Below are positions 16,050 through 24,962 of a stretch of 64,000 nt of DNA, one piece after another. Source of the stretch: Claveliimonas bilis (GTDB lineage Bacteria > Bacillota > Clostridia > Lachnospirales > Lachnospiraceae); NCBI RefSeq assembly GCF_020892095.1, contig NZ_AP024845.1:1364001-1428000 (forward strand), given 5' to 3'. Below the pieces are notes generated by a model. That model was not told the DNA's origin, ran no database searches, and was given only the letters and a program-made list of their open reading frames with translations. Within the stretch, counting starts at the first letter, position 1; every line of letters starts with the position of its first letter. Both the position numbers and the translations under genes were made by a program.

Positions 16050-16748
16050 CTATCCCAGATTCTCCCTGACAGACGGCGCTCCTTTAACGATCCTTCCATC
16101 TTCGATGCGGATCATCCTGTCAGCCACCTGAGCAATTTCAGGATTGTGTGTGATCATTACCAACGTCTGGTCAAATTCCGTACTTGTCATCCGCAGAAGT
16201 TCCATCACCTCCAGGGATGTCCTGGAGTCCAGATTTCCTGTAGGCTCATCCGCCAGGATGATCGCCGGCTTGCTGGCAAGGGCTCTTGCGATCGCCACCC
16301 TCTGCTGCTGTCCGCCGGACAGATTATTCGGCAGATTTTCCAGCTTTTCTTCCAGGTGCAGCATACGGATAATTTTTTCCACATACTCCTTATCCACCTG
16401 ATTCCCGTCCAGCTCAATAGGAAGGACGATATTCTGATACACATTCAGAATCGGAACCAGATTGTAATTCTGAAATACAAATCCGATATTTCTCCTCCGG
16501 AAGATAGAAAGCTGCTCATCGTTCATCTTGGCAATCTTTTTTCCCCGAATAATAATTTCGCCAAAGTCCGGCACATCCAGACCTCCCAGCATATTCAGAA
16601 GCGTAGATTTTCCACTTCCGCTGGTTCCAATGATGGAGACAAACTCTCCCTGCCCCACTGCAAGGCTGACACCGTCCAATGCTTTTGTAATGTTGGGCTC
16701 TTTTCCATAATATTTTTTCAGGTTCTGTGCTTCCAAAATATAGTTCAT
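16050..16748 (-). CDS. ABC transporter ATP-binding protein (MacB/LolD-like)
   Basis: The 232-residue protein has Walker A GTSGSGKST, the Q-loop NIGFVFQNYNLVP, the signature LSGGQQQRVAIARAL, Walker B IILADEPTGNLDS and the His switch MITHNPE. The sequence LSGGQ followed by DEPTGNLDS is typical of ATPases that pair with FtsX-like permeases, as the next gene encodes. It lies downstream of a two-component system gene pair, but a terminator separates them. Confidence 0.95.
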   Translation of the reverse strand: MNYILEAQNLKKYYGKEPNITKALDGVSLAVGQGEFVSIIGTSGSGKSTLLNMLGGLDVPDFGEIIIRGKKIAKMNDEQLSIFRRRNIGFVFQNYNLVPILNVYQNIVLPIELDGNQVDKEYVEKIIRMLHLEEKLENLPNNLSGGQQQRVAIARALASKPAIILADEPTGNLDSRTSLEVMELLRMTSTEFDQTLVMITHNPEIAQVADRMIRIEDGRIVKGAPSVRENLG

Positions 16749-16812
16749 AATTCTTCTGTCCTTTCTGTCCTGCGATTTTTCCTGTGAAGGAAACCTCCGT
16801 TTTCTACATCAT

Positions 16813-16867
16813 AAAAAAAGATTATCTCAAACTGCTCTCAAAAATATCACAGTTTCGAGATAATCTT
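16813..16867 (-). terminator. Terminator after the sensor kinase gene
   Basis: On the minus strand AAGATTATCTC...CAGTTTGAGATAATCTT form a stem with one bulge, followed by seven T. It separates the two-component operon from the ABC operon. Confidence 0.8.
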
Positions 16868-16883
16868 ATGACTTCTGTCTGCC

Positions 16884-17837
16884 TTATCCCTCAAAAGTCT
16901 CCGGTACATCAGCAGGCAAATGCAGAGAAAAGACAGATCCGATCCCCTGTCGGGACAACGCCTCTACAAATCCTTTTTCCTGCATAATAATCTGACGAGT
17001 CAGATAAAGTCCGATTCCCACACCCTCTACATCATTGCTTTCCTTTTCCCGGTAAAACCTTTTAAAAATATTGGGAAGATTATCTTCCCGAATCCCTCTT
17101 CCCTCATCCTCCACACGGATCCTCACAAAATAGTCCGTCCTGTCAGCTCTGATCCGGATCCTGCTGCCCTTCCCGCTATATTTTACCGCATTATCAAGAA
17201 TATTGGCCAGCGCTTCCACTGTCCATTTTCTGTCAAACAGCGCCTCCAGGTTCTCACTGCATTCCACCTCTATATCTATCTCTTTTTTCTCCGCTTTCAA
17301 AGCGATGGTGCACACTGCCTGAAAAATCAGGTCGTAAACCTTATTTTTCAGCGGTTTTACTTCTATCAGTCCTGTCTCCAGCCTGGACATTTTTATCATA
17401 GTCTTCATGAGAAATTCCAGCTTATCAATCTGCCTTTCCTCTGCCTCTATAAATTCCCCGGCTTTCTCAGGCTCCTGGGCCGCCAGCTCATGATACATGC
17501 GCAGATTGGCAATAGGCGTCTTAACCTGATGGGAAATATCGCTGACAATCTCTTCCATCTGTTTTTTTTCTTCCCATCTCTGATCTGCCTGTGCCTGCAT
17601 AATCTCGTAGACCTGTCTCATTTTGACCTGTATTCTTCCGATCAGTGTCTCCTTTTCTTCCTCAAAGGCAATCTCCTTATCTCCGCTTATCATGCGATCC
17701 AGTGTATAGGAAAGCTTCCGACTGTATTCCGTCAGATTTTTTCTTGTCAAAAGCATCGCCAGCACGGCGAGCAAAAGTATGATCAAAGCAGCTCCCAGCA
17801 GGGTTCCCGCCACAATCAATTCCATACCCGGCCTCAT
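16884..17837 (-). CDS. Sensor histidine kinase
   Basis: The kinase (about 317 residues) has one clear N-terminal membrane helix (LIVAGTLLGAALIILLLAVLAML), almost no outer domain, a coiled linker, the H-box SDISHQVKTPIANLRM with phospho-acceptor His103, the N-box NILDNAVKYS and the G-box VGIGLYLTRQ. A short intramembrane sensor next to an FtsX-type ABC transporter is the BceS-like arrangement, in which the transporter itself senses peptide antibiotics; this is an inference from context. The ATG at 17837 overlaps the response regulator stop as ATGA, so translation is coupled. Confidence 0.88.
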   Translation of the reverse strand: MRPGMELIVAGTLLGAALIILLLAVLAMLLTRKNLTEYSRKLSYTLDRMISGDKEIAFEEEKETLIGRIQVKMRQVYEIMQAQADQRWEEKKQMEEIVSDISHQVKTPIANLRMYHELAAQEPEKAGEFIEAEERQIDKLEFLMKTMIKMSRLETGLIEVKPLKNKVYDLIFQAVCTIALKAEKKEIDIEVECSENLEALFDRKWTVEALANILDNAVKYSGKGSRIRIRADRTDYFVRIRVEDEGRGIREDNLPNIFKRFYREKESNDVEGVGIGLYLTRQIIMQEKGFVEALSRQGIGSVFSLHLPADVPETFEG

Positions 17838-18517
17838 ATTTCCATCCCCCTCCACTGGTATCCCATGCCGTACACCGTCTTAATATATTCGTGCCCGCTC
17901 CCTTCCAGCTTTTTCCGAAGACGGTTGATATTGACTGCAACAGTATGTTCATCTACAAAACTGCCTGATGTATCCCAGATTTTTTCCAGTAAAAGCTGCT
18001 TTGTCACTGTCCTATTTACAGTCATCAGTCTTAAGATCCGAAATTCCGTCGGTGTCAGCAGGAGTTCCCTGCCGTTCAGTCTGGCCTGCAGATTTTCAAA
18101 GTCGATAAGAAGCGCATCATCCCGGTATACAGAGTTCTCTCTTCTTTGCTCCTGTCGGCCGGTTTTGCGAAGCGCCGCCTCTATTCTCCGGCGAAGGATC
18201 GGCATATGAAAGGGCTTTGTGATATAGTCGTCCGCTCCGCAGTCAAATCCTTGCAGTTCATCCTGCTCCATATCCCTTGCCGTAAGAAAAATAACCGCTG
18301 TCTCCTTTTCTTTCTTCACCTGCCGGCAAAAATCAAATCCATCTCCATCCGGAAGATTTCCATCCAGCAAAATCAGATCTACTTTATTTTCTTCCAGATA
18401 TAACATTCCTTCCGATAAAGAAAAAGCTGGATATACCCTGTAATCATGCATTTCCAGGTCATATACCAGCCCTTTGTTCAAATCTTTGTCATCCTCGATC
18501 AACAATATGCGTTTCAT
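17834..18517 (-). CDS. OmpR-family response regulator
   Basis: The 227-residue protein has a receiver domain with the acidic pocket (IEDD), phospho-acceptor Asp52 (LILLDGNLPDGDG), Thr and Lys switch residues (FLTARD, YITKPF) and a C-terminal winged helix (LTPTEFRILRLMTVN, NRLRKKLEG). It is the first gene of the operon and probably controls the ABC transporter genes beyond the terminator. Confidence 0.93.
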   Translation of the reverse strand: MKRILLIEDDKDLNKGLVYDLEMHDYRVYPAFSLSEGMLYLEENKVDLILLDGNLPDGDGFDFCRQVKKEKETAVIFLTARDMEQDELQGFDCGADDYITKPFHMPILRRRIEAALRKTGRQEQRRENSVYRDDALLIDFENLQARLNGRELLLTPTEFRILRLMTVNRTVTKQLLLEKIWDTSGSFVDEHTVAVNINRLRKKLEGSGHEYIKTVYGMGYQWRGMEI

Positions 18518-18601
18518 CTGGTTTCCCTCATCCTGCTAATGATATCTTGTGCAATCCCATTTTATCATCCTGCAAATGCGCCTGACAAGGGAAACTTTCA
18601 T

Positions 18602-19561
18602 TTACAATACCCGTCGAACGGTCTTTATGCTCATGCAGGTTGCAGGAATGACTCCGATTCCTTTTGAAGGATTGATGGCATTTACTATCTGTCCATCTCC
18701 CATATAAATTCCCACATGTCCTTCGTACAGGATCAAATCCCCCGGCAATGCCTGGTCATAGCTGATGCCTGTACCCACATTTTCCTGATCCCAGGTAGTC
18801 CGCGGAAGGCTGATCCCAAAATGTGCATATACAGATTGGACAAAACCGGAACAGTCTGCTCCATTTGTAAGGCTTGTCCCTCCCCATACATACGGATTTC
18901 CGATAAACTGACAGGCATAATCTACAATTGCCTGTCCGGTACTTGATGCAGCCTGAGCCGCCTTGGCAGCTGCCGCTTCCCGGGCTTGTCTTTCTGCCTC
19001 TGCCCTTTCCTGTGCAGCTGCGGCGGCTTCTGCTGCTTCTCTTGCCAGCCGTTCCTCTTCCTCCTGCCTGGATTCGGCGTAGCGGAAGGGCTCCTCTTCT
19101 GTCTGGCCTTCAGAATTTTGTATGAGTTCCTGGGCTTTTTGCTGTGACTTATTTCCTATTATAATATAGTCTGTATATACATACCCTGTTACGGAACCCG
19201 ACCGAATTTTTGTCCATTCTCCTACTGGTCCGATAATCTGGGCTGCATAATCCGTATACAACTTTCCTACCCATTCACTCTGTGTCGTTGGTTCACTTCG
19301 CACAAACAGAAAAGTATCTGTCCCCACGTTTGTGAACGCCATATCTGAATACTCTCCTTTTTCTGTCGGCACTAAATAACTCTCCACATTAATCTTTTCA
19401 TCTGACGCGTAACAGTCATTTAATACCGCTTCAATTCCCACATTCGGAAGCGCTGCTTCTGTATCTTTATCCGAATCAGCTGCTTTTGCTGTCTCCCCGG
19501 AAATTGAAATTACTCCTGCCAAAGTAACTAAGAACAATCCTCTTTTAAGATTAGAATTCAT
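18602..19561 (-). CDS. Secreted NlpC/P60 cell-wall hydrolase with SH3 domain
   Basis: A signal peptide (MNSNLKRGLFLVTLAGVISI...) is followed by an SH3 domain (about residues 75-135), an Ala/Glu/Arg-rich coiled segment (about 160-205) and an NlpC/P60 domain with catalytic Cys237 (NGADCSGF) and His282 (YEGHVGIYMGDG). The family cleaves D-gamma-glutamyl-diamino acid bonds in murein peptides. The ATG at 19561 with GAGGAGG six bases upstream is the start; a TTG two codons earlier is not needed. Monocistronic; the response regulator gene follows downstream. Confidence 0.92.
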   Translation of the reverse strand: MNSNLKRGLFLVTLAGVISISGETAKAADSDKDTEAALPNVGIEAVLNDCYASDEKINVESYLVPTEKGEYSDMAFTNVGTDTFLFVRSEPTTQSEWVGKLYTDYAAQIIGPVGEWTKIRSGSVTGYVYTDYIIIGNKSQQKAQELIQNSEGQTEEEPFRYAESRQEEEERLAREAAEAAAAAQERAEAERQAREAAAAKAAQAASSTGQAIVDYACQFIGNPYVWGGTSLTNGADCSGFVQSVYAHFGISLPRTTWDQENVGTGISYDQALPGDLILYEGHVGIYMGDGQIVNAINPSKGIGVIPATCMSIKTVRRVL

Positions 19562-19806
19562 AAACAACCTCCTCGATCTTTCGTTTATGTTTTCTTATCT
19601 TTTGTAAATATTACAGAATTGTTACAAATGTTACGATATGATTATATCAACCGTATTATGCATTGTCAACTGAATTTCTTTGAATTTTCTCTACATTTTA
19701 TTATGTTTTTCTTAATATTTCTCTCTTTTTCAGTCGTAATTTGTTACAATTTGTTAAATTTCAGATTGTACAAATCAAAACAAAAAATGAACTGCCTAAA
19801 AAAGAG
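19562..19806. other. AT-rich divergent intergenic region
   Basis: No gene is visible. The region must contain the promoter of the NlpC/P60 gene, but I could not pick one with confidence. I looked for a c-di-AMP riboswitch, often found before such hydrolases, and saw none. Confidence 0.3.
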
Positions 19807-19862
19807 TTGACTTTTCCTCATAAAGATGTATAATTTAATTACAGTAATAATTATCATTATTA
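19807..19862 (+). promoter_or_regulatory. Promoter and Fur/PerR-type operator of the regulator gene
   Basis: TTGACT, a 16-base spacer and TATAAT (19829-19834) are followed at 19845-19862 by TAATAATTATCATTATTA, an inverted repeat with 7-base arms resembling Fur and PerR boxes. The site covers about +5 to +22, suggesting autorepression. Confidence 0.65.
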
Positions 19863-19906
19863 TATAATTCACATTGCATTTATTAACTAGGAAGGGAGGA
19901 TGCATC

Positions 19907-20302
19907 ATGGCAAATTTGAAATACAGCCGTCAGCGTGAGGCGATCAAAGAATTTCTCGCCAGCACAAAAGAACATCCCACTGCCGATACTGTCTATATGC
20001 ATGTGCGCGAAGAATTTCCCCGCATCAGTCTTGGTACGGTATACAGAAATCTCAATCTTCTTGCCGATATGGGCGAGATCAACAAGATCACGACTCCTGA
20101 CGGGGGCGACCGGTTTGATGGTACGATAGAACCTCACTATCATGTTATCTGTACGTCTTGCGGCAAAGTAATTGATTTATATATGGAACCTCTGGATTCC
20201 ATTGACAAACTTGCTGAAAAGTGTTTTGATGGTTCTATAGAGTCTCATACTGCAATGTTTTTCGGAACATGCGGCGATTGTTTGAAAAAGAAAACAAAAT
20301 AA
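19907..20302 (+). CDS. perR: Fur-family regulator, PerR-like
   Basis: The 131-residue protein has the Fur winged helix (REAIKEFLAST..., SLGTVYRNLNLLADMGEI), the regulatory metal region PHYHVICTSCGKVIDL and a second CxxC near the C-terminus (FFGTCGDCLKKK), forming a Cys4 structural zinc site. The Asp in PDGGDRFDG and His in EPHYH correspond to PerR regulatory ligands. Genes downstream are two rubrerythrins, classical peroxide-defence targets in anaerobes, so PerR is favoured over Fur or Zur. The ATG at 19907 has GGGAGGA upstream. Confidence 0.85.
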   Translation: MANLKYSRQREAIKEFLASTKEHPTADTVYMHVREEFPRISLGTVYRNLNLLADMGEINKITTPDGGDRFDGTIEPHYHVICTSCGKVIDLYMEPLDSIDKLAEKCFDGSIESHTAMFFGTCGDCLKKKTK

Positions 20303-20305
20303 CTA

Positions 20306-20361
20306 TTGACAATGCAGATAAAAAGTTGTAAATTAATATTAGTAACAATTACTAATATTAA
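20306..20361 (+). promoter_or_regulatory. Promoter and operator of the reverse rubrerythrin gene
   Basis: TTGACA, a 17-base spacer and TAAATT (20329-20334) are followed by a perfect inverted repeat at 20333-20361: 13-base arms (TTAATATTAGTAA and its complement) around CAA. The palindrome overlaps the -10 box, so a bound repressor, probably the PerR-like protein encoded just upstream, would block RNA polymerase. Confidence 0.7.
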
Positions 20362-20396
20362 AAATAAAATAAATCATAAGAAAGGAAGAAAGAACT

Positions 20397-20939
20397 ATGA
20401 AAAAATTTGTTTGTACAGTATGTGGTTATGTTTATGAAGGAGAAGCTGCTCCGGCTGAATGTCCAGTCTGTCACGCACCGGCTGAAAAATTCAAAGAGCA
20501 GACAGGAGAAAGAGAATGGGCTGCAGAGCATGTTGTAGGTGTTGCTCAGGGCGTTAGCGAAGACATCCTTGCAGACTTAAGAGCAAACTTCGAAGGAGAA
20601 TGTACAGAAGTTGGTATGTATCTGGCAATGGCTAGAGTTGCTCACAGAGAAGGATATCCGGAAATCGGACTTTACTGGGAAAAAGCTGCCTGGGAAGAAG
20701 CAGAGCATGCTTCCAAATTTGCTGAACTGTTAGGAGAGGTTGTGACAGACAGCACAAAGAAAAACCTGGAAATGCGTGTAGATGCTGAAAACGGAGCTAC
20801 CGCTGGAAAATTTGATCTTGCAAAACGTGCAAAAGCTGCTAACCTTGATGCAATCCATGACACTGTTCATGAGATGGCAAGAGATGAAGCTCGTCACGGA
20901 AAAGCATTTGAAGGACTGTTAAAGAGATACTTTGGCTAA
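20397..20939 (+). CDS. Reverse rubrerythrin (N-terminal rubredoxin domain)
   Basis: The 180-residue protein starts with a rubredoxin-like iron site (CTVCGY...CPVCHAP) and continues into a ferritin-like di-iron domain with two ExxH motifs (EEAEH and DEARH) and the helix glutamates EGECTEVG. Usual rubrerythrins carry rubredoxin at the C-terminus; this order defines reverse rubrerythrins, which reduce hydrogen peroxide and oxygen with NADH in Clostridium. AAAGGAAGAAAG precedes the ATG. It lies directly downstream of the PerR-like gene. Confidence 0.92.
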   Translation: MKKFVCTVCGYVYEGEAAPAECPVCHAPAEKFKEQTGEREWAAEHVVGVAQGVSEDILADLRANFEGECTEVGMYLAMARVAHREGYPEIGLYWEKAAWEEAEHASKFAELLGEVVTDSTKKNLEMRVDAENGATAGKFDLAKRAKAANLDAIHDTVHEMARDEARHGKAFEGLLKRYFG

Positions 20940-20947
20940 AAAACGCT

Positions 20948-20983
20948 GGGCTGCAGGATAAGTTTTTTTCTGTAGCCCTTTTT
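20948..20983 (+). terminator. Terminator after reverse rubrerythrin
   Basis: GGGCTGCAG pairs with CTGTAGCCC (one GU pair) and is followed by TTTTT. Confidence 0.8.
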
Positions 20984-21050
20984 ATCATTCTTAATCAGTC
21001 ACTTTACAAAAATCCATTATCACTTACTATAAACAAAAGGAGGATCAATT

Positions 21051-21587
21051 ATGTCTAAATATGCAGGAACAAAAACAGAAAAGAATTTAATGGAAGCTTT
21101 CTCAGGAGAATCACAGGCACGCAACAAATATACATATTATGCAAGTGCTGCAAGAAAAGCAGGATTTGTCCAGATGGCGAACATTTTTGAAGAAACTGCA
21201 AATCAGGAAAAAGAGCACGCAAAAATGTGGTTTAAAGAATTTCACGGAATCGGTGATGTTGCTGAAAACCTGAAAGATGCCGCTGCAGGCGAAAATTACG
21301 AATGGACAGACATGTATAAACGCATGGCTGAAGAAGCAAGAGAAGAAGGATTTGAAGAGCTTGCTGCAAAATTTGAGGGTGTTGCAAAAGTTGAAGCGGC
21401 TCATGAAGCCCGCTATCAGAGACTTCTGGATCACTATACAGCAGGAGAAACTTTCAAAGGCGACGCTCCTCTTGGATGGAAATGCGGAAACTGCGGATTC
21501 ATTTATTATGGAGAAGAAGCTCCGGAAGTTTGCCCGGTATGTGCTCATCCGAAGGCTTACTTTGAAAGAAAAGCCGAAAATTACTAA
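21051..21587 (+). CDS. rbr: Rubrerythrin
   Basis: At 178 residues this is the classical order: ferritin-like di-iron domain first ([13 protein letters not shown], then [10 protein letters not shown] and VEAAHEARY, two ExxH motifs) and a C-terminal rubredoxin site (CGNCGF...CPVCAHPK). It is a peroxidase protecting anaerobes from peroxide. AGGAGG lies 10 bases before the ATG. It follows the reverse rubrerythrin gene after a terminator, so it has its own promoter in 20984-21050, or relies on read-through. Confidence 0.95.
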   Translation: MSKYAGTKTEKNLMEAFSGESQARNKYTYYASAARKAGFVQMANIFEETANQEKEHAKMWFKEFHGIGDVAENLKDAAAGENYEWTDMYKRMAEEAREEGFEELAAKFEGVAKVEAAHEARYQRLLDHYTAGETFKGDAPLGWKCGNCGFIYYGEEAPEVCPVCAHPKAYFERKAENY

Positions 21588-21632
21588 AGCAAAGCTGTAG
21601 AAAAATATTTTTCTTGTAAACGGCCTTCAGTC

Positions 21633-21668
21633 AAAACCCCTGCTCCTCTTTTCGAGGGCAGGGGTTTA
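21633..21668. terminator. Bidirectional terminator between rbr and the ECF gene
   Basis: AAACCCCTGC pairs with GCAGGGGTTT around a short loop that itself contains CTC/GAG; it lies between convergent genes and has GGGGTTTTGA on the minus strand. Confidence 0.7.
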
Positions 21669-21699
21669 TAGCGCTGTTACAAATATTCTGCCTTTTCTC

Positions 21700-22317
21700 C
21701 TAATGCTTCAGCACTCCTGTTCTCTTTTCCTGCTTCAGCATAAGACCGCTCCTAAGAAGAATAGGACGCACTGCATTGTAGAGGACAGATACGAGGACAG
21801 TAGATACTACCGCATTGACAAATGTTGTGGCTGTGCTCCATTTTGCAAGCACTTCTGCCATCTGCTGCGGCTGTCCCAAAATGTACATCTTATAAAAATA
21901 TCCTACCAGCGGATCTGCAATGACATTAAATCCAAGTCCGGCAACCGCTGCAATTGTACTCCATTTAAAGACATACGCCTTATCGTCACTTTCATTGATC
22001 TTTGCTATTCTGTGAGCAACTAATCCCACGATCAGACCAATACACAGTTTAAGGAAAAATGTTTTCGGGGCTCCTGTAATGTAAATCGGATCCATGATAT
22101 CTGCAATTCCCATTCCGATCGCTCCTGCAAGCCCACCGTACCAGCCACCCAGAAGAAGCGCTCCCAGTACGCAGAATGCATTTCCAATATGGAGCGATGT
22201 GGCGTCACCGCCCGGCATTGGAATTTTTATCTGTAGATATGTGAATGACACATAACACAATGCTGCAAGAATCGCTGTCTGTGCTAGTTTTGTAACCGTC
22301 TGATTTTTTTGTTCCAT
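21700..22317 (-). CDS. ECF transporter S component (substrate unknown)
   Basis: The roughly 205-residue protein has about six hydrophobic segments and the S-component pattern KLAQTAILAALCYVSFTY near the N-terminus, which contains the Ala-rich helix that contacts the EcfT subunit. The loop MPGGDATSLHIGNAFCVLGALLLGGWYGGLAGA is typical of vitamin-binding S components. The vitamin cannot be named from sequence alone, and no riboswitch is seen in front. The ATG at 22317 has AAAGGA nine bases before it; an earlier in-frame start lacks a ribosome site. EcfA/EcfT are not in the window. Confidence 0.85.
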   Translation of the reverse strand: MEQKNQTVTKLAQTAILAALCYVSFTYLQIKIPMPGGDATSLHIGNAFCVLGALLLGGWYGGLAGAIGMGIADIMDPIYITGAPKTFFLKLCIGLIVGLVAHRIAKINESDDKAYVFKWSTIAAVAGLGFNVIADPLVGYFYKMYILGQPQQMAEVLAKWSTATTFVNAVVSTVLVSVLYNAVRPILLRSGLMLKQEKRTGVLKH

Positions 22318-22461
22318 TTCGATGCTTCCTTTCTCTGTCGTTTTCTTTCCTTTTGATGTGTCTATCATATCACCAGAGTGGATTTGTAAAAATAGCCAGT
22401 TATTTACTTTTTAACCAGTCCAGTTTTAATATTTCGATTTTCAAAATATTTCTTAAAATTG

Positions 22462-22489
22462 TTGCATTTTTGGCGTAAGCGTATATAAT
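22462..22489 (+). promoter_or_regulatory. Promoter of the TrhA-like gene
   Basis: TTGCAT, a 16-base spacer and TATAAT are followed by a 60-base leader with TAGGAGG before the ATG. Confidence 0.55.
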
Positions 22490-22557
22490 ATATGTATATG
22501 GATAATATAGTTTTAAAAACTACTTATTATGTTTTATATTTCTAGGAGGTAAAGATT

Positions 22558-23220
22558 ATGACACAAATGATCAAGTCACACGTAAAAGATCCTGGAAGCG
22601 CAATTACACACTTCATTGGAATGCTGATGGCAATTTTTGCTGCTGTTCCCCTGCTGATCAAGGCTGCTCATGAGCCGGGACGCATTTATATTATATCCAT
22701 AGCAGTATATGCAGTAAGCCTTATTTTGCTATATGCAGCAAGCACCACATATCATACCTTTAATCGTTCCGAAAAGATAAATACTGTTTTGAAAAAAATT
22801 GACCATATGATGATTTTTATTCTTATCGCCGGAAGCTATACTCCTATCTGTCTTCTTGTACTGAAAGGAAAAACCGGTATTATTCTTCTGTCCATTGTAT
22901 GGGGAATTGCTATTCTTGGAATTGTTTTAAAGGCATTTTGGGTATTTTGCCCCAAATGGGTATCTTCCGTTTTGTACATCGGAATGGGTTGGACGTGTGT
23001 GCTGGCATTTACACAAATTCTCAATTCCATGTCACCTGCTGCATTCGGTTGGCTGCTGGCCGGAGGAATCATCTATACTATTGGCGGAGTAATATATGCA
23101 CTGAAGCTTCCTCTTTTTAACAACCGTCATAAAAATTTCGGAAGTCATGAAATTTTTCACATTTTTGTTATGTTAGGAAGTGCATGTCACTTCGTTGTCA
23201 TGTATGCATTCGTCCTGTAA
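22558..23220 (+). CDS. trhA: TrhA/hemolysin III family membrane protein (PAQR)
   Basis: The 220-residue protein has seven hydrophobic segments and the PAQR hallmark residues: N-terminal HFIGM, the motif STTYHTF, KKIDHMMIFILIAGSYTP and C-terminal SHEIFHIFVMLGSACHF, whose His residues bind a metal. Bacterial members (TrhA, YqfA) act in membrane energy or fluidity homeostasis; the historical haemolysin name does not imply a toxin. The IS3 element has inserted about 50 bases after its stop. Confidence 0.92.
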   Translation: MTQMIKSHVKDPGSAITHFIGMLMAIFAAVPLLIKAAHEPGRIYIISIAVYAVSLILLYAASTTYHTFNRSEKINTVLKKIDHMMIFILIAGSYTPICLLVLKGKTGIILLSIVWGIAILGIVLKAFWVFCPKWVSSVLYIGMGWTCVLAFTQILNSMSPAAFGWLLAGGIIYTIGGVIYALKLPLFNNRHKNFGSHEIFHIFVMLGSACHFVVMYAFVL

Positions 23221-23332
23221 GCCGGTTGAATAAATTGTACCGAACGAAAAGCCAGAGGTTACAAATTGATATGCTCCCCTTTAGGTAGACAGTTGAAATA
23301 ATAAAACTGTTTATCTGGAGGGGAGTTTTATT

Positions 23333-24010
23333 ATGCCCAGAGGAATATTACCAGAAGTGAAGCTGCAGGCCGTAAAAGATTATATTTCAGGAAACGGATC
23401 CTATCTATCACATGCCAATGAACTTGGAGTGGATGAAAGCGTTTTTAGAAGATGGGTTAACAAGTACAAAGCATCCGGAGAATCCGCTTTCATCAGAACA
23501 GGACACAGTCAATCTTATTCAGCCTCCTTTAAAAAATGTGTTGTTGAAGCGTATCTAAACGGAGAAGGATCTTACAGGAAACTGGCAGTCACCTATAACA
23601 TTCCTTCCGAAATTACAATCAGACAGTGGGTTTTGAAGTATAATGGACATGAGAAGCTGAAAGCTTCTGGAACGGGAGGAATTGCTATCATGACCAAAGG
23701 AAGAAAAACTACCTTCGATGAACGGGTTGAAATCGTACAATACTGCATCGCCCATGATCATAATTATGCCAAGACAGCAGAACAGTTTGGGATTTCTTAC
23801 CAACAGGCACGTAATTATACAATAAAATACGAGAACCAGGGAGTGGAGGCTCTTCGTGACAGACGCGGAAAACGAAAACCAGAAGCAGAAATGTCAGAAC
23901 TCGAAAAGCTGCGGGCAGAAAACCGGATCTTACGCGCAGAAAAAGAACACGCACAAATGGAGGCGGATTTCCTAAAAAAACTTGCAGAAATCGAAAGGAG
24001 GCGGGGCTGA
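23333..24010 (+). CDS. IS3-family OrfA (DNA-binding part)
   Basis: The 225-residue protein contains two or three helix-turn-helix repeats (GSYLSHANELGVDESVFRRWVN, GSYRKLAVTYNIPSEITIRQWV, NYAKTAEQFGISYQQARNYTI, each broken here by context) and a C-terminal leucine-zipper-like coil (EMSELEKLRAENRILRAEKE). Such proteins bind the terminal repeats and dimerise. GGAGGGGAG lies upstream of the ATG. Near its end the codons CTA AAA AAA offer an A_AAA_AAA slippery site for a -1 shift into orfB. Confidence 0.88.
   Translation: MPRGILPEVKLQAVKDYISGNGSYLSHANELGVDESVFRRWVNKYKASGESAFIRTGHSQSYSASFKKCVVEAYLNGEGSYRKLAVTYNIPSEITIRQWVLKYNGHEKLKASGTGGIAIMTKGRKTTFDERVEIVQYCIAHDHNYAKTAEQFGISYQQARNYTIKYENQGVEALRDRRGKRKPEAEMSELEKLRAENRILRAEKEHAQMEADFLKKLAEIERRRG
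23974..23980 (+). promoter_or_regulatory. Programmed -1 frameshift site of the IS3 element
   Basis: Seven consecutive A are read as A_AAA_AAA in the orfA frame. A -1 shift here enters the orfB frame, which is open through 24909 and yields an OrfAB fusion (…DFLKKTCRNRKEAG…). A GGAGG follows about 15 bases downstream. Confidence 0.7.
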
Positions 24011-24039
24011 GCCGGCAAAGGAACAAACACATTTATCAG

Positions 24040-24909
24040 GTGATCAAAGAGGATCATGAAGAACACCATTACCCGATCCGGTCCCTATGTCAGCTTGGCA
24101 ACATTACAAGAGCGGCTTACTACAAATGGCTGAACCGTATAGAAACAGCAAATGACCGGCTGAACAAACAGATTTCCGGCCAACTGGAAGCAATCCATCA
24201 AGAACATCCAGACATGGGATATCGGAGATTGAATGACAAACTCCGTCACGATAACGGCATAAAAGTAAATGATAAGAGGATCCTGCGCATATGCAGAAAA
24301 CAGCAGATAAGATCAAACTTGAAATATCGTTATGACGGCTGCACCCGGCCATCGAAGAAACCAGCTTTTATAGCAGAGAATGTTTTAAACAGAGACTTTC
24401 ATGCAGATAGCCTGAACAAGAAATGGGTAACGGATGTAACAGAGTTTAAATATGGCACTTCATTTGACCATATCCATAAGCTTTACCTGAGTGTGATTCT
24501 GGACTTATGCGATCATCGTCCCGTTGCATATGTGTTAAGTGATCACAATAACAATCAACTCGTATTTGATACTTTCGATCTGGCAGTAAAGAACAATCCG
24601 GGAGCTCATCCGATCTTTCATAGTGACCGGGGATTCCAATATACCTCCCGTGTATTTCACCAAAAGCTAGTAGATGCGGGGATGACACAGAGCATGTCCC
24701 GGATAGCGCACTGTACGGATAATGGACCTATGGAGGGATTCTGGGGGATACTAAAACGCGAAATGTATTATGGGAAGAAGTATCATACCAGGGAGGAGCT
24801 TGTAGAAGCGATAACGTCATATATAGACTATTACATAAATGACCGCCCGCAAAGGTGCCTTGATGTATTAACACCGTTTGAATTTCATGAACGGTTATTA
24901 GCCGCATAA
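24040..24909 (+). CDS. IS3-family OrfB transposase (DDE integrase core)
   Basis: The reading frame has no good ATG start and is best read as the second half of an OrfAB fusion. It shows the IS3 N-terminal HTH_21 segment (PIRSLCQLGNITRAAYYKWLN) and an rve integrase core with catalytic Asp in WVTDVTEF, Asp in FHSDRGFQY and Glu in NGPMEGFWGILKRE (normal family text has ES at this place). The C-terminal segment INDRPQRCLDVLTPFEF is intact, so the element may be active. Confidence 0.9.
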   Translation: MIKEDHEEHHYPIRSLCQLGNITRAAYYKWLNRIETANDRLNKQISGQLEAIHQEHPDMGYRRLNDKLRHDNGIKVNDKRILRICRKQQIRSNLKYRYDGCTRPSKKPAFIAENVLNRDFHADSLNKKWVTDVTEFKYGTSFDHIHKLYLSVILDLCDHRPVAYVLSDHNNNQLVFDTFDLAVKNNPGAHPIFHSDRGFQYTSRVFHQKLVDAGMTQSMSRIAHCTDNGPMEGFWGILKREMYYGKKYHTREELVEAITSYIDYYINDRPQRCLDVLTPFEFHERLLAA

Positions 24910-24962
24910 ATATTGCCCGGCTTGTGCCGGGCAACACAAAAATTTTATATTTTTTTCATTGT

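Noticed and set aside
19562-19806. c-di-AMP (ydaO) riboswitch before the NlpC/P60 gene
   Set aside because: Such switches often precede these hydrolases, but no matching conserved blocks or strong helices are seen in this AT-rich region.
22558-23220. Haemolysin toxin
   Set aside because: The sequence is a seven-helix PAQR/TrhA protein; the haemolysin III name is historical and does not support a toxin role.
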